Below, in pieces: positions 1 through 7,555 of a DNA stretch of 64,000 nt. The translations under genes and the position numbers were made by a program. Location: the NCBI RefSeq assembly GCF_026340305.1, contig NZ_JAPEPI010000002.1:2852001-2916000 (forward strand), written 5' to 3'. Source of the stretch: Streptomyces sp. NBC_01381 (lineage in GTDB: Bacteria; Actinomycetota; Actinomycetes; Streptomycetales; Streptomycetaceae). Position 1 is the stretch's first letter; the number at the start of each line of letters is the position of its first letter. Below the pieces are notes generated by a model. It did no database searches. It saw only the letters and a list, made by a program, of their open reading frames with translations, and was not told the DNA's origin.

Positions 1-1
1 G

Positions 2-214
2 GTCATGATCGGCGACGCGTCGGTGGCGGGACGGATGGCCGAGCTGCTCCTGGAGCGGGGCGTGTACGTGATCGGCTTCTCGTACCCGGTGGTGCCGCAG
101 GGCGCCGCCCGGATCCGGGTCCAGCTGTCCGCGGCGCACTCCACGGAGGACGTGAACCGCGCTGTGGACGCGTTCGTCGCGGCGCGGGCGGAGCTGGACG
201 CCGTGCAGGCGTGA
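2..214 (+). CDS. kbl: Glycine C-acetyltransferase (2-amino-3-ketobutyrate CoA ligase), C-terminal end only
   Basis: The reading frame is open from the left edge and ends at 214, so only the last ~70 residues are present. They match the C-terminal small domain of the PLP-dependent alpha-oxoamine synthase family, with the segments RMAELLLERGVYVIGFSYPV and ARIRVQLSAAHS that are characteristic of Kbl. Kbl cleaves 2-amino-3-ketobutyrate with CoA to glycine and acetyl-CoA in threonine degradation, normally with threonine dehydrogenase (tdh) upstream, which would lie outside the window. The PLP lysine is not in view. The LysR gene 60 bp downstream on the same strand often sits next to kbl in streptomycetes and may be its regulator (inference). 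Confidence 0.85.
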   Translation, partial: VMIGDASVAGRMAELLLERGVYVIGFSYPVVPQGAARIRVQLSAAHSTEDVNRAVDAFVAARAELDAVQA

Positions 215-277
215 CCCGCGGGCTCCGGGTGGGGCCCGTGGTGGGGGAGTGGCCGCCGGTTTGGGAGAATTGGCCAC

Positions 278-1177
278 ATGATCGAAGCGCGGCGGCTGCA
301 CATCCTCCGTGCGGTGGCCGACCACCGCACCGTGACGGCGGCTGCCGCCGCGCTCTATCTCACGCCCTCCGCGGTCTCCCAGCAGCTGACCGCCCTGGAG
401 CAGGAGACCGGCCACCGCCTGGTGGAGCGCGGCGCGAAGGGCGTACGGCTCACGCCCGCCGGGGAGATCCTCCTTTCCCACACGAACGCGGTCCTCGCCC
501 AGCTGGAGCGGGCCGAGGCGGAACTGGCCGCGTACAGCTCGGGCGCCGCGGGCACGGTGACCGTCGCGTCCTTCGCCACGGGCATCGCCCTGGTCGTCGG
601 CCCCGCCCTGGCCCGGCTGGCTTCGTCGGCGCCCGGGATAAGGGTGCGGGTCCAGGACGCGGAGGGCGACGCGAGCCTGCCGATGGTGCTCGACCGGCAG
701 GTGGATGTCGCGGTGGCGGTGGAGTACCGCGGCGCGCCGGGCGCGGACGACCCCCGGCTGACACGCGTCCCGCTCTACGCGGAGCCGTTCGACGCGGTGC
801 TCCCGGTGACCCACCGGCTCGCGGCGGCCGAACGCGTACCGCTCGCGGAGCTCGCCAAGGACGCGTGGATCGGGCCCTTCGCGGGGAACCCCTGCCACGA
901 CGTGGTGATCCTCGCCTGCGAGGCGGCCGGGTTCCAGCCGCTCCTTGAGCACTGGTCGGACGACTTCCGAGCCGTGGTCGCGCTGGCCTCGGCCGGTGTG
1001 GGGGTCGCCCTCGTCCCGCGGTCCGCGCTGAAGGGCATGGACATCTCGGGGGTCGTGATCCGCCCCGTCGACGGCGTCGCCCCCACACGCCGGGTGTTCG
1101 CCGCGGTGCGGTGCGGCGCGGAGGAGCACCCGCTGATCCGTCCGGTGCTCGACGCTTTGGGGGAGGCGGCGCAGTAA
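278..1177 (+). CDS. LysR-family transcriptional regulator
   Basis: A 299-residue protein of normal LysR length. Residues ~3-62 form the winged HTH (LHILRAVADHRTVTAAAAAL, then TPSAVSQQLTALEQETG), followed by the linker helix. From ~90 there is a periplasmic-binding-like effector domain, with TVTVASFATGI opening it and a late VALASAGVGVALVPRSAL segment typical of the family. The start is the ATG at 278. It is co-directional with kbl and convergent with the beta-lactamase, only 4 bp separating the stops. The effector is unknown; control of the upstream threonine-catabolic gene is an inference from position. Confidence 0.9.
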   Translation: MIEARRLHILRAVADHRTVTAAAAALYLTPSAVSQQLTALEQETGHRLVERGAKGVRLTPAGEILLSHTNAVLAQLERAEAELAAYSSGAAGTVTVASFATGIALVVGPALARLASSAPGIRVRVQDAEGDASLPMVLDRQVDVAVAVEYRGAPGADDPRLTRVPLYAEPFDAVLPVTHRLAAAERVPLAELAKDAWIGPFAGNPCHDVVILACEAAGFQPLLEHWSDDFRAVVALASAGVGVALVPRSALKGMDISGVVIRPVDGVAPTRRVFAAVRCGAEEHPLIRPVLDALGEAAQ

Positions 1178-1181
1178 CGGT

Positions 1182-2120
1182 CTAGGTGAGGGCCGACGTC
1201 ACGTATGCCGTGGCCTCCGCGATCAGGGCCTCCCTCGGTTCGGCGTCGTACCCGGAGCGGTCCGACATGATCGCGAGGACGATCGGCGCGGCGTTCGGCG
1301 GCCACACGACGGCGATGTCGTTGGCGCGCCCGTAGTTTCCTGTGCCGGTCTTGTGGGCCAGCGTCCAGCCCTTGGGAAGACCGGCACGGATGCGCTTCTC
1401 ACCGGTGGTGCTGCGCTCGAGCCAGTCCTTCAGGAGGGCGCGCTTGCGCGCGGGCAGCGCCTTGCCGATCACCAGCTCCTGATAGTCGCGGGCGACGGCA
1501 CGGGGCGTGGTGGTGTCGCGTGGATCGCCGGGGCGGTTGTCGTTCAGCTCGGGCTCGAACTGATCCATCCGGCTCACCGCGTCGCCGAGCCCCCGCAGAT
1601 ACGCGGTGAGGCGACGGGTCCCGCCGATGTCGCGCATCAGCAGATTCCCGGCCGTGCCGTCGCTGTACCGGACCGCGGCGTCGCAGAGCTGCCTGATGGT
1701 CATGCCGGTCGCGACATGGTCCTTGGTGATCGGCGAGATGGAGTCGACGTCGGCCTCGCTGTAGGTGACGACCTTGTCCAGGTGACTCAGCGGCTTCCGG
1801 TCGAGGACGGCCGCCGCGGCGAGCGCCTTGAAGGTGGAACAGAACGCGAAACGGTCATCCGCGCGGTGGGTGAGCACGGCGCCGGTGCGGGTGGCCAGCG
1901 CGTACACCCCCAGACGCGCGTCGTGCTCGCGCTCCAGCGCGGCGAAGCGCGAGGAGGCTTTCGCCATGGCGGGATGCTCGCGGGACGGAGAGGCGGACGC
2001 CGCCGCCGGCCGTTGCGGGGAGGGCCGCCGCTCGTCGGCCGCGCATCCCGCCAACGGCAGAACCATCCCCGCCCCCAACAGAGCACGACGCGTGAGACCG
2101 GACGGTCGAGACGAACCCAC
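1182..2120 (-). CDS. Class A beta-lactamase, lipoprotein
   Basis: A 312-residue serine beta-lactamase. The N-terminus has a twin-arginine TRRALLG stretch and a lipobox LAGC at ~residue 26, so it is probably Tat-exported and lipid-anchored. Class A motifs appear in order: SxxK as STFK (FCSTFKALAAAAVL), SDx as SDG, the omega-loop EPELN with the Glu166 equivalent, and KTG as HKTGTGNYG. SDG in place of SDN is common in Streptomyces enzymes. It hydrolyses beta-lactam rings outside the membrane, and such enzymes are chromosomal and intrinsic in this genus. The start is GTG at 2120, with GAAAGGG upstream. No dedicated regulator lies next to it. Confidence 0.93.
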   Translation of the reverse strand: MGSSRPSGLTRRALLGAGMVLPLAGCAADERRPSPQRPAAASASPSREHPAMAKASSRFAALEREHDARLGVYALATRTGAVLTHRADDRFAFCSTFKALAAAAVLDRKPLSHLDKVVTYSEADVDSISPITKDHVATGMTIRQLCDAAVRYSDGTAGNLLMRDIGGTRRLTAYLRGLGDAVSRMDQFEPELNDNRPGDPRDTTTPRAVARDYQELVIGKALPARKRALLKDWLERSTTGEKRIRAGLPKGWTLAHKTGTGNYGRANDIAVVWPPNAAPIVLAIMSDRSGYDAEPREALIAEATAYVTSALT

Positions 2121-2249
2121 GTTTCACCCTTTCCATGGCTTTCCATGACGCAACCCTTGCCCGGCAAGTGAACACGAACGCGGCCGGTCGGGGAGGCATG
2201 CCGCGATGCCGGGCGAGAGATCAGGCCATGGGCGTGGAGGTGGGTGGGA

Positions 2250-2780
2250 GGGGCGCGTGGGGGTGGGCTTCGGCGGCCCGGATCGTCCGTGCGGGTGGGC
2301 GGTGCGGGATCACGGACGACGCTGGGTGGGCCGCCGGGCTCCGTCCGGACCGCCCGACATCGGCGGGGTGCCGACGTAGCTGTCCCCCTTTGCTGTCTCC
2401 GTCCAGGCCACGCGCGGGGAGGTGGGCAGCCGGTGCACGCGGGGCGGGCTGCGGTGGTGCGGATCTGTTCGCGCGGATCCGGTGGTGCGGATCCGTTCGT
2501 GCGGATCAGGGATGGCGCTGGGTGGGGGGCCTCTGTCCGGAGCAGGCCGCCGGACATTGGCCGGGTGCCGAGGCAACTGCCGCCTTTACCGTCTCCGTTC
2601 AGGCCACGGGCGGGGAGGTGGGCGGGCGGTGCGCGCCGCGGGGCGGGGATCGGCGGCGCGGATCCGTCCGTGTGGAGATCCGTCCGTACGGATCAGGGAT
2701 GGCGCTGGGTGGGCCGCCGGAGCTCCGCCCGGACCAGGCCGCCCGACACCGGCGCGGTGCCGAGGCCGCTCTCTCCGCCA
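2250..2780. repeat. Three imperfect ~190-bp tandem repeats
   Basis: The block GCTGGGTGGG recurs at 2321, 2517 and 2704 (spacing 196 and 187), each time preceded by a GGATCA/GGATCAC..GG stretch and followed by a GTCCGGA..GGCCGCC-GACA..GG block and then, in the first two units, a GTCTCCGT..AGGCCACG stretch. Short GGATCCGT/GGATCTGT words are further repeated inside the units. The third unit overlaps the 3' end of the downstream-strand gene at 2693-3277, so its last ~30 residues are repeat-derived. The rest of 2121-2692 has no credible gene on either strand; long frames there are high-GC artefacts. Confidence 0.7.
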
Positions 2781-3277
2781 CCATCTCCCTCTCCGTCTGC
2801 ATGGCGCAGCACCCAGTCGTCGAGGTCGCGTGCCGCCTCCAGGGGTGCCCTGGTGGCGTACGTATGCCACCAGCCGGCCTCGGCCTGCGGTCCCGCTTCG
2901 TCCGGGCGGCGCAGTTCCTCCCGGACCTGGGCCTCGGCCAAGGCGAACCGCACGCGTGCGGACCGGGCCTCGACGCCCAGGATGTCGCCGATGAGCTGCC
3001 AGCTCGCGCCGCCGATGCGCTCGAAGACGGCGGCGGCTTCGAGCAACCGGCGTGCGGCCGCGAGCACTTGGGCGGCGTCGGCCAGCACGGAACCGGGGGA
3101 GCCGACGCCGCCGTCGGGCCGCAGCTCGTGCTCGCCGATCGGTACGGCGGCGCGCGCGAGGTCGGCGAGATCACACGCCTCGAAGGCGGCCGCCAGACGT
3201 GCGCGGGCCGCGTCCGTGTACGCGGAGGCGCCGTCCATCATGTTCTCGGCGTTGCCGCCGGGGTTGCCTTCGGTCAT
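2693..3277 (-). CDS. Conserved hypothetical protein with HTH-like segment
   Basis: 194 residues from the ATG at 3277, which is 11 bp past the stop of the TauE/SafE gene, so the two are probably one operon. The middle (~residues 68-105) reads FERIGGASWQLIGDILGV then SARVRF, a pattern seen in small actinobacterial proteins where SWxxIGDxLGV begins a sigma-like or MerR-like HTH. Residues ~120-145 contain GWWHTYATRAPLEAARDLD. The last ~30 residues are Gly/Arg/Pro-rich and run into the tandem repeat array, which suggests the original C-terminus was extended or replaced by repeat growth. The function is unknown; a DNA-binding role is an inference from one short motif. Confidence 0.65.
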   Translation of the reverse strand: MTEGNPGGNAENMMDGASAYTDAARARLAAAFEACDLADLARAAVPIGEHELRPDGGVGSPGSVLADAAQVLAAARRLLEAAAVFERIGGASWQLIGDILGVEARSARVRFALAEAQVREELRRPDEAGPQAEAGWWHTYATRAPLEAARDLDDWVLRHADGEGDGGGESGLGTAPVSGGLVRAELRRPTQRHP

Positions 3278-3288
3278 GTCGGTCGGCC

Positions 3289-4050
3289 TCAACTGCGCAG
3301 GAAATAAAGGACGGTCATGGTCGCGGCCGTGGTCAGGATGATGCCCCGCAGCAGCCGGGCGGAGAGCCGACGCGCGAAGTGCGCGCCGGTGACGCCACCG
3401 ATCAGCGCGCCCGTCAGCATGCCGGCGATGACGAGCGGGGCGCTCAGCGCGTCCGAGGCGACGAGGAACAGCACGGTCGCGCTGAGATACATGGCCGCGA
3501 TCTGGGTGACCCGCACCGGATTGCCCGCCGCGGTGTCGATGCCCAGGCCGATGCTCCACAGGGCCAGCATCAGGATGCCTACGGCACCGCCGAAGTATCC
3601 GCCGTACAGGGCGAGGAGGAACTGGCCGATCAGGATGGCCCGGGAGCTCATGCCGACCGGGCGGCCGAGGGCCGTGGTCAACGTACGGGACAGGCGGCGT
3701 CCGAAGGCGAGCACCAGCGTCGCGAAGGCGAGCAGCCAGGGCACCGCCGCGTCGAACGACGCCGCGGGCAGGGTGAGCAGCAGACCGGCGCCGATCGCGC
3801 CGCCGACCGCGCTGACCGCGGTCAGCGCCGGCATGGACGCCGTGCCGACCGGGGCGAGTTCGCGTCGGTAGACCCAGCCGCTGGCCAACGCGCCCGGCAC
3901 CAGGGCGATGGTCGCCGACGCGTTCGCCGTCACGGGGGAGAGACCGACCGCGACGAGAGCGGGCAGCGCCACGAACGTGCCTCCGCCGCCGACGGAGTTC
4001 AGCGCCCCGGCGGCGACACCGGCGAGCAGGACGAACAGGATCTCGGGCAT
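3289..4050 (-). CDS. TauE/SafE-family sulfite/anion exporter
   Basis: 253 residues from the ATG at 4050; a 12-residue upstream extension in frame lacks the expected hydrophobic start. The protein is almost wholly hydrophobic, with about eight predicted membrane segments and the family's repeated Gly-rich starts: VLLAGVAAGALNSVGGGGTF at the N-terminus and ALYGGYFGGAVGILML in the second half. TauE/SafE proteins export sulfite, sulfoacetate or related organosulfur anions across the cytoplasmic membrane; the substrate here cannot be told. A LysR gene is transcribed divergently 85 bp away and probably controls it, with the inverted repeat at 4102-4118 between them. Confidence 0.88.
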   Translation of the reverse strand: MPEILFVLLAGVAAGALNSVGGGGTFVALPALVAVGLSPVTANASATIALVPGALASGWVYRRELAPVGTASMPALTAVSAVGGAIGAGLLLTLPAASFDAAVPWLLAFATLVLAFGRRLSRTLTTALGRPVGMSSRAILIGQFLLALYGGYFGGAVGILMLALWSIGLGIDTAAGNPVRVTQIAAMYLSATVLFLVASDALSAPLVIAGMLTGALIGGVTGAHFARRLSARLLRGIILTTAATMTVLYFLRS

Positions 4051-4101
4051 CGGGCGAGCATCACCCCGTGACCGCCCGGCCCACAATGCGTAATCGGTGT
4101 A

Positions 4102-4118
4102 CCCAGCCTAAGGCTGGG
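4102..4118. promoter_or_regulatory. Candidate LysR operator between divergent genes
   Basis: CCCAGCC-TAA-GGCTGGG is a perfect 7-bp inverted repeat with a 3-bp centre, lying 17 bp before the LysR GTG start and 52 bp before the exporter start. Position and symmetry suit a regulator site. The arms do not show the strict T-N11-A core. Confidence 0.45.
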
Positions 4119-4134
4119 CCATAGGCTCGGCCGG

Positions 4135-5121
4135 GTGCGTTATGACCTCGACGATCTGCGGCTCTTCCTCGACATCGTGACGGAGGGCTCGATCACGGCG
4201 GGCGCCCGCCGGATGCATCTGAGCCTGCCGTCGGCCAGCGCCCGGGTGCGCTCGCTGGAGCACCAGGCGGGGGTGGAGCTGCTGATCCGCGGCCGCCGGG
4301 GTGTGCGCCCCACACCGGCCGGGACGACGCTGGCCCGGCACGCGCGCGAGGTCATCGCGCAGACCGTGCGGCTCGAGAGCGCCGTGGCGGGCTACACCCG
4401 GTCCCCGGCCGCTCCGCTGACCCTGCTGAGCGGCGGCTCCGCCATGCACCGGCTCGTGCCGCGCGCCCTGGTCTCGTTCCTGCGGGCGCACCCCGACGTC
4501 GACGTCACCGTGTCCGAAAGCCGTACGCCGCAGACTGTGCGCAAGCTGGCCGACGGCGAGGCGGACCTGGGGGTGGTCGTCGACGACGAGGCACGCGACA
4601 GCGGCCTGGAGACGGAACCGCTGGGCGACGACTCCCTCGTCGTGATCGGCCAGGCAGGCGGGGTGCTCGCCGGGCGCACCGCGCTGACCTACCGGGAGGC
4701 CGCCGAGCACCCGCTCGTCGGGCTCGACGCCGATTCCTCGCTGGGGCGCTGGATCGAGAAGCACCTCGGCCCGCACGCGCCGGTCGCGCGCTACCGCACC
4801 AGCGTCGCCCACCTGAACGTCCTGGTCGCCCTCGCGGCCGCCGGCGTCGGCCTGGCGGTGGTCCCACGCCGCGCGATCGACCCGAGCCAGCCCTTGGACG
4901 TGTGCGAACTGCAGGACCCGTGGGCTCGGCGGCAGCATCTGCTGGCGTGGGGGGTCAAGAACGGCCCGTCGTCACCGGCGGTCCAGGCGCTGGCGGAGCA
5001 TCTGCGGAGGGCGGCACTTTCGGAGGACGGGTGGAAGCGGCCGGGGGTGGGGGGTGATCGGGGCGGTTCGTGTGGGGGCGGCGAAGGTTGGCCGATGTCG
5101 AGTACGGGGGCTGGGGGGTGA
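4135..5121 (+). CDS. LysR-family transcriptional regulator
   Basis: 328 residues from GTG 4135. The N-terminal winged HTH (~1-60) reads LRLFLDIVTEGSITAGARRM then LSLPSASARVRSLEHQAGVE, with linker and effector-binding domain after ~88 (LTLLSGGSAMHRLVPRAL; later ALAAAGVGLAVVPRRAI). Divergence from the TauE/SafE gene suggests it controls that exporter, perhaps in response to an organosulfur or anionic effector. The family fold is complete by about residue 300. The last ~30 residues (GVGGDRGGSCGGGEG...) are encoded by the first unit of the 63-65-bp tandem array, an acquired tail that is unlikely to be part of the folded domain. Confidence 0.88.
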   Translation: MRYDLDDLRLFLDIVTEGSITAGARRMHLSLPSASARVRSLEHQAGVELLIRGRRGVRPTPAGTTLARHAREVIAQTVRLESAVAGYTRSPAAPLTLLSGGSAMHRLVPRALVSFLRAHPDVDVTVSESRTPQTVRKLADGEADLGVVVDDEARDSGLETEPLGDDSLVVIGQAGGVLAGRTALTYREAAEHPLVGLDADSSLGRWIEKHLGPHAPVARYRTSVAHLNVLVALAAAGVGLAVVPRRAIDPSQPLDVCELQDPWARRQHLLAWGVKNGPSSPAVQALAEHLRRAALSEDGWKRPGVGGDRGGSCGGGEGWPMSSTGAGG

Positions 5122-5380
5122 TCGGGCTGGTTCGGGTGGGGGGGCGGCGAAGGCGGGCGGGTGTGGAGTCCGGGTGCTGGGGGTGATCGGGCTGGTTCGG
5201 CCGGGGGCGGCGAAGGTCGGCGGGTGTCGAGTCGGGGCGCTGGGGGTGATCGGGCTGGTTCGGCCGGGGGCGGCGAAGGTCGGCGGATGTCGAGCCCAGG
5301 CACTGGGGGTAACCGGGCCGGTTCGGGCCGGGGGCGGCAAAGGTTGGCGGATGTCGAGCCCGGGCACTGCCGGGTAAACG
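5053..5380. repeat. 63-65-bp tandem repeat array, about five units
   Basis: The word GGTGATCGG/GGTAACCGG recurs at 5053, 5117, 5182, 5245, 5308 and (as GGTAAACGG) 5373, giving periods of 64, 65, 63, 63 and 65. Each unit continues with GGTTCG..GGGGGCGGC(G/A)AAGG, then a G(G/C)GGGTGT or GGATGTCGAG block. Units adjoin with no unique spacers. The array starts inside the LysR 3' end and stops 30 bp before the LacI gene stop, so it lies between convergent genes. Confidence 0.85.
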
Positions 5381-5411
5381 GGTGGGTGGGCGGGAAAAAA
5401 TCCGCCGCGAC

Positions 5412-6449
5412 TCAGCCGGGAGGCCCAACGCTCCCCCGCAGTACCACCTCCCCCCGAACCCGTTCGACCCGAGACCTCACGCCCCGCTCCCGCAGAGCAA
5501 GCCCCATGACCTCCCGCCCCATCCGAGCCAGCGGCAACGTCACGGTACTCAGCGGCGGGTCCAGTTCAGCGACCAGCGGCACGTCGTCGAACCCGGCCAG
5601 CGACACATCCTCCGGCACCCGAAGCCCCCGCTCCCGCAGCGCGCCCAACGCCCCCACGGCCATCACATCCGTCACCGCGAAGACGCACGTCACCCGCCGC
5701 CCCCGCCGCAGCAGTTCGACCGCCGCCGCATGGCCGCCGGCCCGGGTGAACGCGCCCTCCACGATCCGCTCGGGCGGCAGCGCGACCCCCGCGTCGGCCA
5801 GCGCGTCGCGGAACCCGGCGAGCCGGTCCGCGACCGTGGTGAGCCGCTCCGGCCCGGTGAGGACGGCGAACTCCCGATGGCCCAGGGACAGCAGCGCCCG
5901 CGCCAGAGCGCCCGCGCCCTCCCGGTTCTCCGGCTGCACCGTGTCGACGCGGAGGCCGCGGTGCCTGCTGACCACGGCGACACGGCCCCCGTCCCGTATG
6001 TACGGGGTGAGCTCGGACTTCAACGACCGTTCCCACGCCGGGTCCTGGAACCCCGAGCCGATCAGCAGGATCGCGCGGGCCCGCTGCGCGCGCAGCATCG
6101 ACACGTACGCGATCTCCCGGTCCGGGGCGCGAAAGGTGCTGGCCAGCATGACAAGGAGGTCCCGCTCGGCCGTCGCCGCCATCACGCCGCCTGCGATCGC
6201 CGAGAAGTACGGGTCGCCGACGTCGTGGCAGATCACGCCGACCGTGTTGTTGGAGGCGCTGGCGAGCGCCTGCGCATGGGCGTTGGGGATGTAGCCCAGC
6301 CGGTCGGCGGCGTCGATCACCCGCCGGCGCAGCTCCTCACGGACCCGCGTCGTGCCGTTCAGCGCCCGTGACGCGGTGGCCGGGGAGACCCCGGCCGTAC
6401 GGGCCACCGCGTGCAGCGTGACATGCGGCCCGTGTTCCCGTTCCCCCAC
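5412..6449 (-). CDS. LacI-family transcriptional repressor
   Basis: 345 residues from GTG 6449. The N-terminal HTH (~9-30, VTLHAVARTAGVSPATASRA) is followed by the hinge LNGTTRVREELRRRV, then a sugar-binding-protein-like core from ~65 (NTVGVICHDVGDPYFSAIAG). The late VPEDVSLAGFDDVPLVAELD is the standard LacI/GalR C-terminal signature. Such proteins bind palindromes with a central CG and release them when a sugar or related ligand binds. The gene diverges from the ABC operon, and the shared intergenic region contains a perfect AGAAAGCGCTTTCT palindrome just after a promoter-like sequence. The same 14-mer occurs upstream of the ThuA/dehydrogenase gene, so it may control both (inference). The ligand is unknown. 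Confidence 0.92.
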   Translation of the reverse strand: MGEREHGPHVTLHAVARTAGVSPATASRALNGTTRVREELRRRVIDAADRLGYIPNAHAQALASASNNTVGVICHDVGDPYFSAIAGGVMAATAERDLLVMLASTFRAPDREIAYVSMLRAQRARAILLIGSGFQDPAWERSLKSELTPYIRDGGRVAVVSRHRGLRVDTVQPENREGAGALARALLSLGHREFAVLTGPERLTTVADRLAGFRDALADAGVALPPERIVEGAFTRAGGHAAAVELLRRGRRVTCVFAVTDVMAVGALGALRERGLRVPEDVSLAGFDDVPLVAELDPPLSTVTLPLARMGREVMGLALRERGVRSRVERVRGEVVLRGSVGPPG

Positions 6450-6494
6450 CCGCGCCCCCCTTCGTCTCGCGCCGCGAAACTTCGAGCCGACCTA

Positions 6495-6524
6495 TTGACC
6501 CTGCGGTCAGCCAGTCATTAGCGT
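6495..6524 (+). promoter_or_regulatory. Putative sigma70-type promoter of the ABC operon
   Basis: TTGACC at 6495-6500 and TAGCGT at 6519-6524 with an 18-bp spacer. The expected start is near 6531, about 10 bp before the LacI-type palindrome, the layout of a repressible promoter. Confidence 0.45.
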
Positions 6525-6539
6525 GGCGGACACCCTATC

Positions 6540-6565
6540 AGAAAGCGCTTTCTGAAAGCGATTTC
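6540..6565. promoter_or_regulatory. LacI-family operator, perfect palindrome plus adjoining half-perfect site
   Basis: AGAAAGCGCTTTCT (6540-6553) is a perfect 14-bp palindrome with the central CG typical of LacI-family sites. GAAAGCGATTTC (6554-6565) follows directly and is an imperfect copy. The tandem lies just downstream of the predicted promoter, 70-95 bp before the first ABC gene. The identical 14-mer is at 15158-15171. Confidence 0.75.
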
Positions 6566-6634
6566 CGCACCACCGAGTACCACCGAAGCTCCGCAACTGC
6601 CTCCGAAGTTCGCTGTATGCCAGGGGAGTTCACC

Positions 6635-7498
6635 GTGAGCCAGAGCGCACTGCAGGCAACTCCCGCCAAGGCGGCGGGCGTTGCCGACCGCAGCCGCCCC
6701 ACTCTGCGTCAACGTACGGTCGAAGCGGCCGAGAAGAGCTGGCGCCCGCTCGCCCTGCTGCTCGTCTGCTTCGTCGCGTGGTGGCTGATCGCCGCCACCG
6801 AGATGGTCGAGGCCTATCTCGTCCCCTCGCCCGGCGCGACCCTCGACGTGCTGCTCGACAAGTCCGACTACCTCTGGCAGCACAGCTGGGTCACCACCTA
6901 CGAGACCCTGCTCGGCTTCGTCATCGCGGTGGGCGTCGGCATCCTCTCGGCGGTGCTGATGGTCTATTCGACGACCGTCGAGAAGACGCTCTATCCCATC
7001 CTCCTCTTCGCCCAGGTCGTGCCGAAGATCGCGATCGCGCCGCTGTTCGTCGTCTGGCTCGGCTTCGGCATCGCTCCCAAGATCCTGATCGCCGTGCTCA
7101 TCGCCTTCTTCCCCGTCGTCATCTCGATGGTGACCGGGCTCAAGGCCGTCGATCCGGAGATGCTCCAGCTCTCCGCCACCATGGGGGCGCGCCCCTGGCA
7201 GACCTTCCTCAAGATCCGCTTCCCGGCGTCGCTGCCGTATCTGTTCTCGGGCCTGAAGGTCGCCGTCACGCTCGCGGTGACCGGCGCCGTCGTGGGCGAG
7301 TTCGTCGGTGCGAACGAAGGCCTCGGCTATGTGATCCTCCAGGCCAACGGCAACCTCGACACCCCGATGCTCTTCGCGGGGCTCCTCGTCATGTCGCTGA
7401 TCGGTGTGGTCCTCTTCGTGCTCGTCGAGATCGCCGAGAAGCTGCTGCTCCCGTGGCACGCGAGCCGCAGGGACGTGGCCGCCACCACCTCGTACTGA
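6635..7498 (+). CDS. ABC importer permease, SsuC/TauC/ThiX type
   Basis: 287 residues. The GTG at 6635 is preferred because AGGGGAG lies 6 bp upstream; an in-frame ATG at 6617 lacks a site. Six or so membrane helices span residues ~35-275, with the BPD_transp_1 EAA loop in the cytoplasmic segment ATMGARPWQTFLKIRFPASL (EAA---G----F-I-FP). The closest families move nitrate, sulfonates, taurine or thiamine pyrimidine precursors. It is the first gene of a three-gene operon with substrate-binding and ATPase genes and probably forms a homodimeric membrane pore. LacI-type control is unusual for this family and hints at a sugar-linked cue or substrate. Confidence 0.9.
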   Translation: MSQSALQATPAKAAGVADRSRPTLRQRTVEAAEKSWRPLALLLVCFVAWWLIAATEMVEAYLVPSPGATLDVLLDKSDYLWQHSWVTTYETLLGFVIAVGVGILSAVLMVYSTTVEKTLYPILLFAQVVPKIAIAPLFVVWLGFGIAPKILIAVLIAFFPVVISMVTGLKAVDPEMLQLSATMGARPWQTFLKIRFPASLPYLFSGLKVAVTLAVTGAVVGEFVGANEGLGYVILQANGNLDTPMLFAGLLVMSLIGVVLFVLVEIAEKLLLPWHASRRDVAATTSY

Positions 7499-7555
7499 CG
7501 CCCGTCCACCGCCCCCCAGCCCGCCATGTCCCCCGTACGCGAGAAGGGCCGTCCC

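Noticed and set aside
2135..3307. Long plus-strand frames over the ~190-bp repeats
   Set aside because: Low-complexity Gly/Arg-rich translations that change with each repeat unit; real coding character here is on the minus strand from 2693.
5053..5380. CRISPR array
   Set aside because: Units adjoin with no unique spacers, the 'repeats' are ~64 bp and diverged, and there are no cas genes.
6450..6634. Thiamine-pyrophosphate riboswitch before the NMT1-type ABC operon
   Set aside because: The conserved CUGAGA and ACCUGAU..GGAUAAUGC-like elements are absent; the region instead holds a promoter and LacI-type operator.
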